Part shown: positions 18,660 to 33,713 of the stretch, one piece after another
How positions within the stretch are numbered: position 1 is the stretch's first letter
Layout: each line of letters starts with the position of its first letter
The notes under the pieces: generated by a model
What the model was told of the DNA's origin: nothing
Databases searched by the model: none
Seen by the model: the letters and a program-made list of their open reading frames with translations, nothing else
Program-made: the position numbers and the translations under genes
Source of the DNA: Pseudomonas viridiflava
GTDB taxonomy: Bacteria > Pseudomonadota > Gammaproteobacteria > Pseudomonadales > Pseudomonadaceae
Reading direction: 5' to 3'
Assembly (NCBI RefSeq): GCF_900601905.1
Contig: NZ_UWFA01000170.1
Span: 62,001 to 126,000, forward strand
Length of the DNA stretch: 64,000 bases

Positions 18660-19817
18660 ATGACTTCAAAAACTACTCAACCTCGACTACTTGACCCTTC
18701 CTTTGGCGTTGAGGGCAAACTTGATGTCCGCACGCCGGGTAACTTTAGCAACGATCTGTCGACGGTCAGCATGGACACCGCCGAACGCCGACTGATTATC
18801 CACGGCAGTTATGAACGTGAAATTCCTGGCCTGTCCATTCCGGGCGTTGCAGCGCTGATTGACGATGGCGCATTCGACACCCGCTTCGGCGATATGCAGG
18901 ATGGCCTGACCACGGCGCCACCGGTCAATCTGGCAGCGAGCGTTAGCAGCATTGCCAGGCTCGCTGATGGCTCGTTCTACGTGACAGGCGCGGCGCACAG
19001 CCAACTGCCGCTGATCAACTATGATTCGGACGGAAAATTTATTTCCATCCGTGATATTGCCGAAAGTGCACAGTCTTCCACGCCGCGCCTTCTGGGCGTG
19101 GACAACATGTTCATGGTCGCCACCGCCAACAGCCAAGGTGGCGTTATTTACCGCCGACACGCAGACGGCGAAGTTGACTATAGTTTTGGTACCGCAGGCA
19201 AAGCAACGTTCCTTAGTGGTAATAACTATGTATCTACTTTGCACATGGCGCGCAGTGTAACTACACCTTCGTTTTACCTGGCCGGCGAGTTGAATAACGA
19301 CGGTTTTATTCTGCGTATGACCGATACCGGCGAAGCGGATCAACACTTTGCTGAAGGCGGCGTCTATAAGGTCAGGATGATGGATGCCCGCTACACCGCA
19401 TGCCGCAGAGTCATTGAACTGAACGATGGCAAAATCCTTGCGCTGGTTACCAGTTCCGGCGACGAGAAAGGCGCAGCCAGCTACCTGATTCGTCTGACCG
19501 CAGCTGGACAGGTCGACCCGACATTCAACCGCGGTGAACCGCTGCGCGTGCCTGGCGAAATCGGCGAGGACATCACCCTGCAGGCCGACGGCAAAATTCT
19601 AGTGGCCAATCGCAGCCTGAGCAGTGGCAACAAACTGACCCGCTACTTCCCTGAAGGCAGCCTGGATATCGAGTTTGGCACCGATGCCACAGGCTCAATC
19701 ACCTTCACCCCCGAGCAGATCGGTTTCCTGAAAAGCGTCTTCGTTCAGCCTGATGGCAAAATCGTGGTCGGCGGTACGTCCGGCTCGATCACCACGCTGT
19801 TGAGGTTGCTGGCGTAA
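18660..19817 (+). CDS. Delta-60 repeat protein
   Basis: The 385-residue protein contains repeats of the delta-60 type: units with LDPSFG, VDYSFG, VDPTFN or LDIEFG, each followed after a few dozen residues by a DGKI-hydrophobic strand (DGKILAL, DGKILVA, DGKIVVGG). Such repeats form a beta-propeller-like fold. There is no signal peptide or enzymatic motif, and the role of the family is unknown. Its own promoter region is AT-rich compared with the neighbourhood, which may mean recent acquisition. It stands alone between the putA terminator and a REPIN. Confidence 0.75.
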   Translation: MTSKTTQPRLLDPSFGVEGKLDVRTPGNFSNDLSTVSMDTAERRLIIHGSYEREIPGLSIPGVAALIDDGAFDTRFGDMQDGLTTAPPVNLAASVSSIARLADGSFYVTGAAHSQLPLINYDSDGKFISIRDIAESAQSSTPRLLGVDNMFMVATANSQGGVIYRRHADGEVDYSFGTAGKATFLSGNNYVSTLHMARSVTTPSFYLAGELNNDGFILRMTDTGEADQHFAEGGVYKVRMMDARYTACRRVIELNDGKILALVTSSGDEKGAASYLIRLTAAGQVDPTFNRGEPLRVPGEIGEDITLQADGKILVANRSLSSGNKLTRYFPEGSLDIEFGTDATGSITFTPEQIGFLKSVFVQPDGKIVVGGTSGSITTLLRLLA

Positions 19818-19837
19818 CGAACTCGCTCACATTTTCC

Positions 19838-19925
19838 GTAGGAGCGGCCTTAGCCGCGAAGAAGCCGTTCAAGCGCTGACTCTTCGCTCGACAGCACTAA
19901 CGCTCGCGGCTGAAGCCGCTCCTAC
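19838..19925. repeat. REPIN, GGCTGAAGCCGCTCC family
   Basis: Inverted arms at 19838-19860 and 19904-19925 lie twenty bases after the delta-60 gene. They belong to the same subfamily as the element at 12420-12506. Confidence 0.88.
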
Positions 19926-20035
19926 GGGCCCATAATGGCCGCGCCACTCCCGAACCATCACCCAGATCAATCATCCTGTGCATCCGAAACTCACCCGCCT
20001 AGACTCAGACCATCCCAACAAACAGGTACAGGGTC

Positions 20036-21838
20036 ATGTCCGAGTTGCTGCTCAGTTCTCGCAATCTGGCTTTCGAGCTTTATGAAGTGCTGGACGCCGA
20101 AGCGCTGACCCGACGCGAGCGGTTTGCCGAGCACAATCGCGAGACGTTCGACGCCGCCATCACCACGGCACGCACCATCGCCGAAAAATATTTTGCTCCA
20201 CACAACCGCAAGGCTGATGAAAACGAGCCGCGCTATGAAAATGGCGAGGCTGTCTTGATCCCCGAGGTCAAGCCAGCGGTGGAGGCGTTTCTGGAAGCAG
20301 GCTTCCTGAATGCAGCACGCAGCTTCGAAGAAGGCGGCATGCAGTTGCCGACGCTCTTGTCCCAGGCCTGTTTCGCACACTTTCAATCGGCGAATGCAGG
20401 CTCTACCGCTTATCCGTTTCTCACCATGGGGGCGGCCAATCTCATCGAAAGCTTTGGCAGCGACGAGCAGAAGCAGCGTTTCCTGCAGCCAATGATCGAA
20501 GGCCGCTTTTTCGGCACCATGGCCCTGACCGAGCCGCATGCAGGCTCGTCCCTGGCGGATATTCGTACCCGTGCAGAGCCAGCGCAAGATGGCACCTATC
20601 GCCTGCGCGGCAACAAGATATTTATCTCCGGCGGCGACCATCAACTGTCGGAAAACATCATCCATATGGTTCTGGCCAAACTGCCAGATGCTCCGGCCGG
20701 GGTGAAGGGCATTTCGCTGTTTATCGTACCCAAGTTTCTGGTCAACGAAGATGGCAGCCTCGGCCCGCGTAACGACGTGATCCTCGCCGGGCTGTTTCAC
20801 AAGATGGGCTGGCGCGGCACCACGTCCACGGCGCTCAATTTCGGCGATAACGCAGCATGTATTGGCTATCTGGTGGGCAAACCTCATCAGGGCCTCAGCT
20901 ACATGTTTCAGATGATGAACGAAGCGCGGATCGGCGTCGGCATGGGCGCGGTGATGCTCGGGTACGCGGGGTATCTGTACTCGCTGGATTACGCCCGGGA
21001 ACGCCCGCAAGGCCGCCTGCCGGACAACAAGAGCCCGGACAGCGCGCCAGTGCCGATCATCCAGCACGCCGATGTACGGCGCATGCTGCTGACGCAAAAA
21101 GCCTATGTAGAAGGCGCATTTGATCTGGGCCTGTATGCCGCCAGGCTGTTTGACGACACCACCACCGGCGAAACCCCGGAGTCCCGTCAGCACGCCCAGC
21201 AATTGCTGGATCTGCTGACGCCCATCGTCAAAGCCTGGCCGTCGGAGTTTTGCCTGAAGGCCAACGAGCTGGCGATTCAGATTCTCGGTGGTCATGGCTA
21301 TACCCGGGAATATCCGGTGGAGCAGCATTACCGGGACAACCGCCTGAACCCGATCCACGAAGGCACCAACGGTATTCAGTCGCTGGACCTGCTGGGACGC
21401 AAGCTGGCGCAAGATGGCGGCGCGGGCCTCAAGCAGCTGCTGCGTCTGATGGCCGACACCATTGAGCGTGCTCAAGCCTTCGACACGCTGACCGAGCTTC
21501 GCCAGCCCCTTCAACAGCTGGTGACGCGTCTACAGGCCGTGACACTGGGCCTGCTAGGCGATCTGGCCCAGGGCAAGGTCAACTCCACCCTGGCCAACTC
21601 GGCGCTTTACCTCAAGGCCTTCGGCCATACCGTGATCGGCTGGCGCTGGCTCGAACAGGCACTCCACGCCCAGCAAGGCCTAAGTCAGGGCAACGAGGCT
21701 GACCAGGACTTCTATAAGGGCAAACTCCAGGCAGCACGTTATTTCCTGACTTGGGAGGTCCCGGGTTGCCATCACGAACTGGCGATTCTGGAGGCGCGTG
21801 ATGACACATGCCTGAATATGCAGGAGAGCTGGTTTTAG
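20036..21838 (+). CDS. Acyl-CoA dehydrogenase (FadE-like)
   Basis: This 600-residue FAD enzyme performs the first step of fatty-acid beta-oxidation, forming a trans-2-enoyl-CoA. Family landmarks are TEPHAGSS at residues 165-172, the QILGGHGYTREYPVEQ segment at 415-430 and the catalytic Glu at 442 in IHEGTNG. The C-terminal ~130-residue extension is the domain of longer bacterial acyl-CoA dehydrogenases. Chain-length specificity cannot be read. The order dehydrogenase, nhaP2, mscK, selO resembles, from memory, the PA5020-PA5023 order in P. aeruginosa. Confidence 0.93.
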   Translation: MSELLLSSRNLAFELYEVLDAEALTRRERFAEHNRETFDAAITTARTIAEKYFAPHNRKADENEPRYENGEAVLIPEVKPAVEAFLEAGFLNAARSFEEGGMQLPTLLSQACFAHFQSANAGSTAYPFLTMGAANLIESFGSDEQKQRFLQPMIEGRFFGTMALTEPHAGSSLADIRTRAEPAQDGTYRLRGNKIFISGGDHQLSENIIHMVLAKLPDAPAGVKGISLFIVPKFLVNEDGSLGPRNDVILAGLFHKMGWRGTTSTALNFGDNAACIGYLVGKPHQGLSYMFQMMNEARIGVGMGAVMLGYAGYLYSLDYARERPQGRLPDNKSPDSAPVPIIQHADVRRMLLTQKAYVEGAFDLGLYAARLFDDTTTGETPESRQHAQQLLDLLTPIVKAWPSEFCLKANELAIQILGGHGYTREYPVEQHYRDNRLNPIHEGTNGIQSLDLLGRKLAQDGGAGLKQLLRLMADTIERAQAFDTLTELRQPLQQLVTRLQAVTLGLLGDLAQGKVNSTLANSALYLKAFGHTVIGWRWLEQALHAQQGLSQGNEADQDFYKGKLQAARYFLTWEVPGCHHELAILEARDDTCLNMQESWF

Positions 21839-21868
21839 ACCTGAAACCTGTGGGTGCCCCGATCTGAT

Positions 21869-21954
21869 GTGGGAGCGGTGCTTGCCCGCGATGAGTCGCC
21901 GCGATTGTGCAGCTAAATCATCCAAACCTCATCACGGGCAGGCACCGCTCCCAC
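21869..21954. repeat. REPIN, GGTGCTTGCCCGCGATGA family
   Basis: Inverted arms at 21869-21894 and 21929-21954 have core GTGGGAGCGGTGCTTGCCCG. One arm carries an A in place of G (ATCACGGGC), so the pair is slightly decayed. Confidence 0.88.
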
Positions 21955-22123
21955 AGGTTCCGCCTTTATCTGAACCGCGTTCATCCCTCGTGAAACAGCG
22001 GCGTTTACGCAATCAACAGCAATGCTTTGACAGCCAACCAATTCAACAGGTTAGAATCCCTTGGCACGCTGACTGCATGGTCATAGCGCGTGACCTCTTC
22101 TATTTTCGCCTGGAGTACCGCCC

Positions 22124-23866
22124 TTGGATGCTACGACCATCAACAGCCTGTTCTTGATCGGCGCGTTGCTGGTAGGTGCAAGCATTCTGGTCAGCTCGCT
22201 GTCGTCGCGCCTGGGCATCCCGATTCTGGTGATCATCCTCGCCGTGGGCATGGTCGCTGGTGTGGACGGCGGCGGGATCATCTTCGACAACTACGCGACG
22301 GCCTATCTGGTCGGCAACCTCGCACTGGCAGTGATTCTGCTCGATGGCGGGTTGCGCACGCGGGTTTCCAGTTTCCGGGTGGCACTCTGGCCAGCGCTTT
22401 CGCTGGCCACCGTCGGGGTCCTGATCACCACGGCTCTGACCGGGATGGCGGCGGCCTGGTTGTTCAACCTGAACATGATTCAAGGCCTGCTGATTGGCGC
22501 GATTGTCGGTTCTACCGATGCCGCAGCCGTGTTCTCGCTGCTAGGTGGCAAAGGCCTGAACGAACGGGTGACCGCCAGCCTTGAAATCGAATCCGGCAGC
22601 AACGACCCCATGGCGGTGTTCCTCACCGTCACCTTGATCGACATGCTTGCCAGCGGCCAGACCAGCCTGGAATGGAGCCTTCTGGCTCATCTGGTCCGCG
22701 AGTTCGGGATCGGCGGCGTGATTGGCCTGGGCGGCGGCTGGTTGATGCTGCAACTGGTCAACCGGATCAATCTGGCCACCGGCCTGTATCCGATTCTGGT
22801 AATCGCCGGTGGATTGGCGGTCTTTGCCCTGACCAATGCCATCCACGGCAGCGGTTTTCTGGCGGTTTATCTCTGCGGTCTGGTGATGGGTAACCGTCCA
22901 ATCCGCAGCCGTCACGGTATTTTGCACATGCTCGACGGCATGGCCTGGCTGGCACAGATCGGCATGTTCCTGGTGCTGGGCCTGCTGGTCACACCCCATG
23001 ACTTGCTACCCATCGCGATCCCGGCGCTGGGCCTGGCGTTGTGGATGATCCTCTTCGCCCGCCCGCTGTCTGTGCTGGTCGGCCTGCTGCCGTTCAAGGC
23101 ATTTCATGGCCGCGAGAAAGTGTTTATCGCCTGGGTCGGCCTGCGTGGCGCAGTGCCGATCATTCTGGCGGTGTTCCCGTTGATGGCAAACCTGCCCAAC
23201 GCGCAGCTGTATTTCAATCTGGCGTTCTTTATCGTTCTGGTTTCGCTGCTGGTTCAGGGCACCAGCCTGCCGTGGGTCGCCAAACTGCTGAAAGTGACCG
23301 TTCCGCCTGAGCCGGCGCCTATTTCACGGGCGCCGCTGGAAGTGCACGTGACCAGCGAGTGGGAGCTGTTTGTCTATCGCCTGGGCGCTGAAAAATGGTG
23401 TATCGGTGCCGCCTTGCGGGAGCTGAAAATGCCGCAGGGCACGCGTATCGCCGCGCTCTTTCGCGGTCAGCAGTTGCTTCACCCGTCGGGTAGCACCACG
23501 CTGGAAGTCGACGATCTGCTGTGCGTCATCGGCCATGAACATGACCTCCCCGCGCTGGGCAAACTGTTCAGCCAGGCGCCGCAACGCGGGCTGGACCTGC
23601 GCTTTTTCGGCGACTTCGTACTTGAAGGCGACGCCCAGCTGGGCGCTGTGGCGGCGCTGTACGGTCTCAAGCTGGACGGCCAGAACGGTAATATTCCGCT
23701 CAGCCAGTTCATCGTGCAGAAGAATCGCGGCGCGCCGGTAGTCGGTGACCAGATCGAATGGAACGGAACTATTTGGACGGTTGCGGTGATGGAGGGGAAC
23801 AAGATCCTCAAAGTCGGCGTCAGATTCCCGGAAGGAAGTAGCCCGGGCCCTGGGTTGTTCCTCTAA
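22124..23866 (+). CDS. nhaP2: Potassium/proton antiporter NhaP2 (CvrA), CPA1 family
   Basis: This 580-residue inner-membrane antiporter has about 12 helices in the first 400 residues. The CPA1 ion-site helix carries [12 protein letters not shown], and a second conserved segment reads [16 protein letters not shown]. The cytosolic tail includes a TrkA-C-like domain (about 410-490), as in NhaP2, which exchanges K+ or Na+ for protons. The start is TTG at 22124, with GGAG at 22112-22115. mscK follows after 35 bases, and the two may be cotranscribed as ion and osmotic homeostasis genes. Confidence 0.93.
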   Translation: MDATTINSLFLIGALLVGASILVSSLSSRLGIPILVIILAVGMVAGVDGGGIIFDNYATAYLVGNLALAVILLDGGLRTRVSSFRVALWPALSLATVGVLITTALTGMAAAWLFNLNMIQGLLIGAIVGSTDAAAVFSLLGGKGLNERVTASLEIESGSNDPMAVFLTVTLIDMLASGQTSLEWSLLAHLVREFGIGGVIGLGGGWLMLQLVNRINLATGLYPILVIAGGLAVFALTNAIHGSGFLAVYLCGLVMGNRPIRSRHGILHMLDGMAWLAQIGMFLVLGLLVTPHDLLPIAIPALGLALWMILFARPLSVLVGLLPFKAFHGREKVFIAWVGLRGAVPIILAVFPLMANLPNAQLYFNLAFFIVLVSLLVQGTSLPWVAKLLKVTVPPEPAPISRAPLEVHVTSEWELFVYRLGAEKWCIGAALRELKMPQGTRIAALFRGQQLLHPSGSTTLEVDDLLCVIGHEHDLPALGKLFSQAPQRGLDLRFFGDFVLEGDAQLGAVAALYGLKLDGQNGNIPLSQFIVQKNRGAPVVGDQIEWNGTIWTVAVMEGNKILKVGVRFPEGSSPGPGLFL

Positions 23867-23901
23867 ACTGCCCTTCTATTCGATCAGCTCGACCGGTGTC
23901 T

Positions 23902-27279
<3,378 letters not shown>

Positions 27280-27305
27280 TCGCAAACCTGGACATGCTTA
27301 AACCT

Positions 27306-27396
27306 GTGGGAGCGAGCTTGCTCGCGAAGGCAATGTTCCAGCCTCCGAAAATATTTTCGGATGTCCCGGCCTCTTCGCGAGCAAGCTCGCTCCCAC
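27306..27396. repeat. REPIN, GAGCTTGCTCGCGAA family
   Basis: Inverted arms at 27306-27329 and 27373-27396 have core GTGGGAGCGAGCTTGCTCGCG. The family differs from the other copies in the window. It lies between mscK and selO. Confidence 0.9.
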
Positions 27397-27446
27397 AAGT
27401 TAACCACGTACCTTTCATGCCGTGCCTTTTGACGCAGCGCAGGTAA

Positions 27447-29940
<2,494 letters not shown>

Positions 29941-30025
29941 TACAACCTCCTGAAATGATAATTCAATAAGTGTTCAGCGAGACCAATGCCCCGCTGCACA
30001 CTTATTGAGGTAGCGTCAAAATTTA

Positions 30026-30470
30026 TTACCTCATAGTGAATTCCACCGCCCACGTATGAGTGGCATAATTCACCGTAGTGATTTTTACCTCGCAACGAGC
30101 GCCACCTTCAGCCGTGGCACTTTTATTCCACTTCGGAACCCGCACACCACTCTGAAATCCTTTGAGGTAAGTAGTCGTAAACTTACACGCCTTGCTTCCT
30201 GCACGGTACGTCACGACCGCATAGTTTGCGTCAGGTGAAATGTTGCTTTGGACCGTATACCGGCTAATAGCTCCCGCTTCCACCTCGCCCGACGGACGTG
30301 GCTCGGCATTAAGCTGAGTACTCGTACCATTAGCTCCTACCGCATGGTAAAAAACCGTCTCAACTCCGTTATTTTTTAAACGTGACATCAACTGCAGGTC
30401 CGGCCTGCGCAACACCCGCAGTGACTGCCAACACCAATGCAACCGGCGCAAGCACATTAAAATTCTTCAT
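30026..30470 (-). pseudogene. Secreted ~147-residue protein gene with a one-base frameshift
   Basis: The ATG at 30470 opens a frame encoding a clear signal peptide (Met-Lys-Asn, a hydrophobic run, then Ala-Gln-Ala). It stops after about 33 codons at a TAA just past an A6 run (T6 on the + strand, 30372-30377). Removing one A joins it in phase to the downstream frame that runs to 30026, giving Asp-Val-Thr-Phe-Lys-Asn-Asn-Gly-Val-Glu. The mature part would be about 120 residues, beta-rich, with two Cys that could form a disulfide. No family is recognised. It could be a true mutation, a sequencing error, or slippage at A6. It lies 85 bases upstream of the 357-residue gene, possibly in the same transcript. 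Confidence 0.7.
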
Positions 30471-30859
30471 TCGATACACCTAAATAAATTTGACTTGTCT
30501 TCTATTGAAACCTGAAAAAAATATAACCAACCAAAAAATCACTGACAACTATTCGAACGAATAGAAATCAGGCTTCACCCAGCATTTACGGGCAAACTTA
30601 AACCCCACATCAATCAAATTTCCGAAACTTCGTTATTTCATGTAAGAAGCGCCCTACAAGAACGTTAATTCCTACAGGACTAAATATATTTATTTACCCC
30701 ACTAATCCCTGTAGGAGCTGCAGAAGGCTGCGAATCGATTCAACCTGACACACCGCCTTCGCAGCCTTCGGCAGCTCCTGGGAAATGCCATTCAATCGAG
30801 AGGGATAATGCGGTGCCGTTGCGCAGTACAATCCCACCAATCACTTCACCGGAGGCCTT
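30471..30859. other. AT-rich intergenic region with a REP hairpin
   Basis: The region from 30471 to about 30700 is markedly AT-rich and probably holds the promoter of the leftward secreted-protein gene. An inverted repeat TATTCG-AA-CGAATA lies at 30550-30563. I see no ORF. The right part holds the REP pair at 30711-30780 and then the leader of trxC. Confidence 0.55.
30711..30780. repeat. REP pair, TTCGCAGCCTTCGGCAGCTCC family
   Basis: Inverted arms at about 30711-30734 and 30758-30780 are separated by a short spacer. The right arm is identical over 23 bases to a solitary half-element at 57088-57110. Confidence 0.82.
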
Positions 30860-31294
30860 ATGAGCGAACCCATGTTGATACCCTGCCCGCACTGCAACGG
30901 GCTTAATCGTATTCCTGCCGAGCGGCTGGGCGATCAACCCAAATGCGGGCGTTGCAAGCAGGCGGTACTGCTGAGCAAACCGTTTGACCTGACCCAGGGT
31001 GATTACGCCAGCCAGATCAAAGGCGACTTGCCGCTGTTGGTGGATGTCTGGGCAGAGTGGTGTGGGCCATGCAAATCCTTTGCGCCGATCTTCGAACAGG
31101 CCGCCGCGCAACTGGCCGGGCGCTGTCGGCTGGCCAAGCTGGACAGCGAAGCCAATCAGCAGCTTTCAGGGCAATTGGGCATCCGCTCCATTCCCAGCCT
31201 GATCCTGTTGCGCGATGGCAAGGAAGTCGCTCGGCAGAGTGGCGCCTTCCCGCTACAGCAGTTGCTGGAGTGGCTAAAGAGTCAGGGTGTCTAA
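30860..31294 (+). CDS. trxC: Thioredoxin 2 (TrxC)
   Basis: This 144-residue cytosolic disulfide reductase has the TrxC-specific N-terminal zinc ribbon (CPHC at residues 9-12 and CGRC at 29-32) ahead of a thioredoxin fold with active site WCGPC at 67-71. The cis-Pro loop reads RSIPSLIL. The zinc domain separates it from thioredoxin 1. In E. coli trxC belongs to the OxyR regulon; no OxyR site was identified here. Confidence 0.95.
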   Translation: MSEPMLIPCPHCNGLNRIPAERLGDQPKCGRCKQAVLLSKPFDLTQGDYASQIKGDLPLLVDVWAEWCGPCKSFAPIFEQAAAQLAGRCRLAKLDSEANQQLSGQLGIRSIPSLILLRDGKEVARQSGAFPLQQLLEWLKSQGV

Positions 31295-31412
31295 GCGTCT
31301 TCCGAGTTTTCCGTAGGACCTGTCCTATTCAGCATCTGGGCGCCTCCCGCGGCTGTTTATGCACCTACGCTGTGCTTTCCGATGAGCGATGAGCAATCAG
31401 GGAAGTGCAGGC

Positions 31413-31796
31413 ATGGCATATGCAGTCAGGGAAGGCGACCCCACCAGCACCGGCGGTTTTGTGGTGTCCGCATCGGCAACGCATCAGGTTGAAGAGCGCA
31501 GGCTGGCGCGGATGGGCGACCCGGTGTGGTGCCCCGCCTGTGAACAAGTGGGGTACATCACTCAGGGCAATCCGACGTTAATTGACGAGTACGTTGCCGT
31601 CGCGACTGAGGGTCATGAAGTGCGATGTGGCTGCGAGCGCGGCACTCACTTATTGATCGCTACTCAGCAAAGCCTCGCAGCCGATATGGACGCAACCATT
31701 AAAATCCCCAAGGACATGGCCAAGGCGGCGAAGCTCAGAGCTGAAAAAATGACGGCGGTTCGCAAGGCTGACGGGCCGTCGCAGCGCCCGCTTTAG
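31413..31796 (+). CDS. Orphan PAAR-domain protein
   Basis: The predicted 127-residue protein has a PAAR-like fold: AVREGDPTSTGGFVVSAS at the N-terminus, a MGDPVWCPACE turn and a GTHLLIA strand. PAAR proteins cap the VgrG spike of type VI secretion systems and can carry effectors. A short C-terminal Lys/Ala-rich tail of about 35 residues replaces a toxin domain. No VgrG, Hcp or T6SS gene is nearby, so it would work in trans. GGAAG upstream favours ATG 31413; an in-frame ATG at 31389 would add eight residues. Confidence 0.75.
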   Translation: MAYAVREGDPTSTGGFVVSASATHQVEERRLARMGDPVWCPACEQVGYITQGNPTLIDEYVAVATEGHEVRCGCERGTHLLIATQQSLAADMDATIKIPKDMAKAAKLRAEKMTAVRKADGPSQRPL

Positions 31797-31875
31797 CCGG
31801 CAAAGCGGTAGTTCTGACGCCCTGTTATCAGTGACCGTTTCGACCTCTTCCCGACTAAAGCCGGTCCCACGACGT
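31785..31875. repeat. Degenerate REP-like pair
   Basis: CTTTAGCCGGCAAAG near 31790 and GACTAAAGCCGGTCCCAC near 31855-31871 resemble decayed arms of the GGCTTCAGCCGCG REP family, but neither is intact. The left arm overlaps the end of the PAAR gene. Confidence 0.4.
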
Positions 31876-31926
31876 CTCGCCACACCGAGCAGCGAACCCA
31901 GGCCTGACGCGGCGATTCAAGCCATC

Positions 31927-32706
31927 TCAAACCTGTGCGTTGGTTTCCAGCATGTGGTGCAGATCAACGAACTGCTGGGTCAGCTTGTGCCGGGGCTCCA
32001 GATAGATCAACGGCATGCAGGCCTGATGGGATTCGCGCATTTTCACCGAAGCATTGAGGTACACCGGCAAAACCGGCAAGCCTTCGGCAATCAGCTCGTC
32101 GAGTATCTGTTGCGGCAGGCTGGCCCGAGGCTGGAACTGGTTAACGATGATGCCTTCCACTTCCAGACCTTCGTTGTGGTCTTCTTTAAGCTCTTCGATT
32201 TCCTTGATCAAGCCGTACAGCGCCTGACGGGAAAAGCTGTCGCAGTCGAACGGGATCAACACACGATCAGCTGCGATCAGCGCCGAAACCGCGTAGAAAT
32301 TGAGCGCTGGCGGCGTATCCAGATAAATGCGTTCGTAATCACCGTCCAGCTCGTCCAGCAGCTTCCTGAGCTTGTTGATCTTGTGCTTGGCTTCAAGCTT
32401 GGGCTGCAAATCAGCCAGTTCGGCGGTGGCCGTTACGACGTGGAGGTTGTCGAACGGAGTTTCATAGATATCGACATGGTTCTTTTTCGCAAAGGGCCCG
32501 GACGACAAGGTCTGTTTGAAGAAGTCGGCAATGCCCATGGGAATGTCGTCCCCCATCAGGCCGGTGAGGTACTGGGTCGAGTTCGCCTGAGCGTCCAGGT
32601 CGACCAACAGCGTCCGATAACCCTCGTTGGCGCTGACTGCGGCCAGATTGCAGGCAATGCTGGACTTACCCACACCGCCCTTCTGATTGAATACCACCCG
32701 ACGCAT
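31927..32706 (-). CDS. Orphan ParA-family ATPase
   Basis: This 259-residue ATPase of the ParA/Soj type has the deviant Walker A KGGVGKSS at residues 9-16, [12 protein letters not shown] (Walker A') at about 33-44 and YLDTPPAL (Walker B) near 128-135. Such proteins position DNA, chemoreceptor arrays or other cargo on the nucleoid or membrane. No ParB, parS or chemotaxis gene is adjacent, so the cargo is unknown. The gene is divergent from the APE operon across 287 bases. A comparable ParA gene is, from memory, present near this locus in other pseudomonads. Confidence 0.85.
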   Translation of the reverse strand: MRRVVFNQKGGVGKSSIACNLAAVSANEGYRTLLVDLDAQANSTQYLTGLMGDDIPMGIADFFKQTLSSGPFAKKNHVDIYETPFDNLHVVTATAELADLQPKLEAKHKINKLRKLLDELDGDYERIYLDTPPALNFYAVSALIAADRVLIPFDCDSFSRQALYGLIKEIEELKEDHNEGLEVEGIIVNQFQPRASLPQQILDELIAEGLPVLPVYLNASVKMRESHQACMPLIYLEPRHKLTQQFVDLHHMLETNAQV

Positions 32707-32884
32707 GAAATGACCTCCTTGGTGCCTCGAAACAGCAAATTGAAAACAGGAATGCTATGGAGTCTATGCAATGCATATGACAAGGGCGAGCATTTCGCCC
32801 ATCCAGTTGATCGTGTTCCGACCCTCAATGGCGACGATTCCCACCGAATTTGCTGCTCAGAACGACATTTTTCTTTTTTACAAA

Positions 32885-32913
32885 TTGCTACTATCAACCC
32901 TCATCGGGATAAT
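32885..32913 (+). promoter_or_regulatory. Candidate sigma-70 promoter of the aryl polyene operon
   Basis: TTGCTA (32885-32890) and GATAAT (32908-32913) are separated by exactly 17 bases. This places transcription start near 32920, about 75 bases before the first gene. It is the best promoter-like match in the ParA/APE gap. Not experimentally tested. Confidence 0.5.
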
Positions 32914-32969
32914 GCCCGACACTTGATGAAACACGGATGATGGCTAGCAATATCACCGAAAAGCAGTAG

Positions 32970-32983
32970 CCCGCAGGGGCGGG
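32970..32983 (+). promoter_or_regulatory. Hairpin overlapping the ribosome-binding site of the first APE gene
   Basis: CCCGC, a four-base AGGG loop and GCGGG form a perfect five-pair GC stem. Its 3' arm runs into the GGGAAG that serves as the Shine-Dalgarno for the TTG start at 32994. The stem could reduce initiation of the operon's first gene. A ten-codon ATG frame (32937-32969) ends just before it. Confidence 0.35.
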
Positions 32984-32993
32984 AAGTCAACTC

Positions 32994-33713
32994 TTGATCA
33001 CGTTCAACATCGCACAATGGCGCGCCTGGGCTCCCGGCCTGACGAACGTCGAAGATTGGCAGCAGTGGAGCCGGCATCCGACGCCTTTGCAAAGCAGCGA
33101 TGAGGCACCGGACGTGTCGTTTCTCCCGGCCATGCAGCGTCGACGTCTCGGACGTCTGGCGCGGATGACATTTGCGGTTGGCTGGCCGCTGGCGGATGGC
33201 CTGGAACATCTGCCGCTGGTCTTTGTGTCGCGCCATGGCGAAACGCCGCGCACCTTTGAAATCCTCTGTGACGTCGCCGCCAGCGAACCCCTCTCGCCTA
33301 CCCAGTTCAGCCTGTCGGTACATAACGCCGTTATCGGTCTGTGGTCGATCATGCGCGGCGAAACCAGTGAAATGACTGCACTGGCTGCGGCTGGCGACGG
33401 CCTGGAGCATGGCGTGTTCGAAGCCGCTGCGTTGCTGGCCGAAGGCGCCCCGGCGGTGCTGGTCATTGTCACTGAAGAACAACCACCTCAAGCCTATTGC
33501 GACTGGATCGACGACGTCCCGTTTCCCTACGCCGTGGGTTTGCTGCTGACACCGGGGACGGACTGGCAGTTGTCGTTGCAGACCGGCAGCGAAACCTTGC
33601 CCCGCAGCCCATGGCCACACGCCCTGAATTTGTTACGCGTCTTGAACACCGCCCAAAGCGCCTGCGAACACCCCTGGAAAAACCGCTTATGGCACTGGCA
33701 ACGCAGCCTCTGA
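32994..33713 (+). CDS. Beta-ketoacyl synthase-like chain-length factor (ApeC-like)
   Basis: The 239-residue protein matches the beta-ketoacyl synthase N-terminal-like group found first in APE operons. It is a half-length ketosynthase relative that keeps a conserved SVHNAVIGLWSI stretch but lacks the catalytic Cys and His residues. In characterised APE systems such a protein pairs with the ketosynthase ApeO to set polyene length. The start is TTG at 32994 behind GGGAAG. Its last 25 bases overlap the acyltransferase gene. Confidence 0.8.
   Translation: MITFNIAQWRAWAPGLTNVEDWQQWSRHPTPLQSSDEAPDVSFLPAMQRRRLGRLARMTFAVGWPLADGLEHLPLVFVSRHGETPRTFEILCDVAASEPLSPTQFSLSVHNAVIGLWSIMRGETSEMTALAAAGDGLEHGVFEAAALLAEGAPAVLVIVTEEQPPQAYCDWIDDVPFPYAVGLLLTPGTDWQLSLQTGSETLPRSPWPHALNLLRVLNTAQSACEHPWKNRLWHWQRSL

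Noticed and set aside
32937..32969. Ten-codon leader peptide as a certain gene
   Set aside because: It has no clear ribosome site and no regulatory codon run; it is mentioned only as part of the leader finding.
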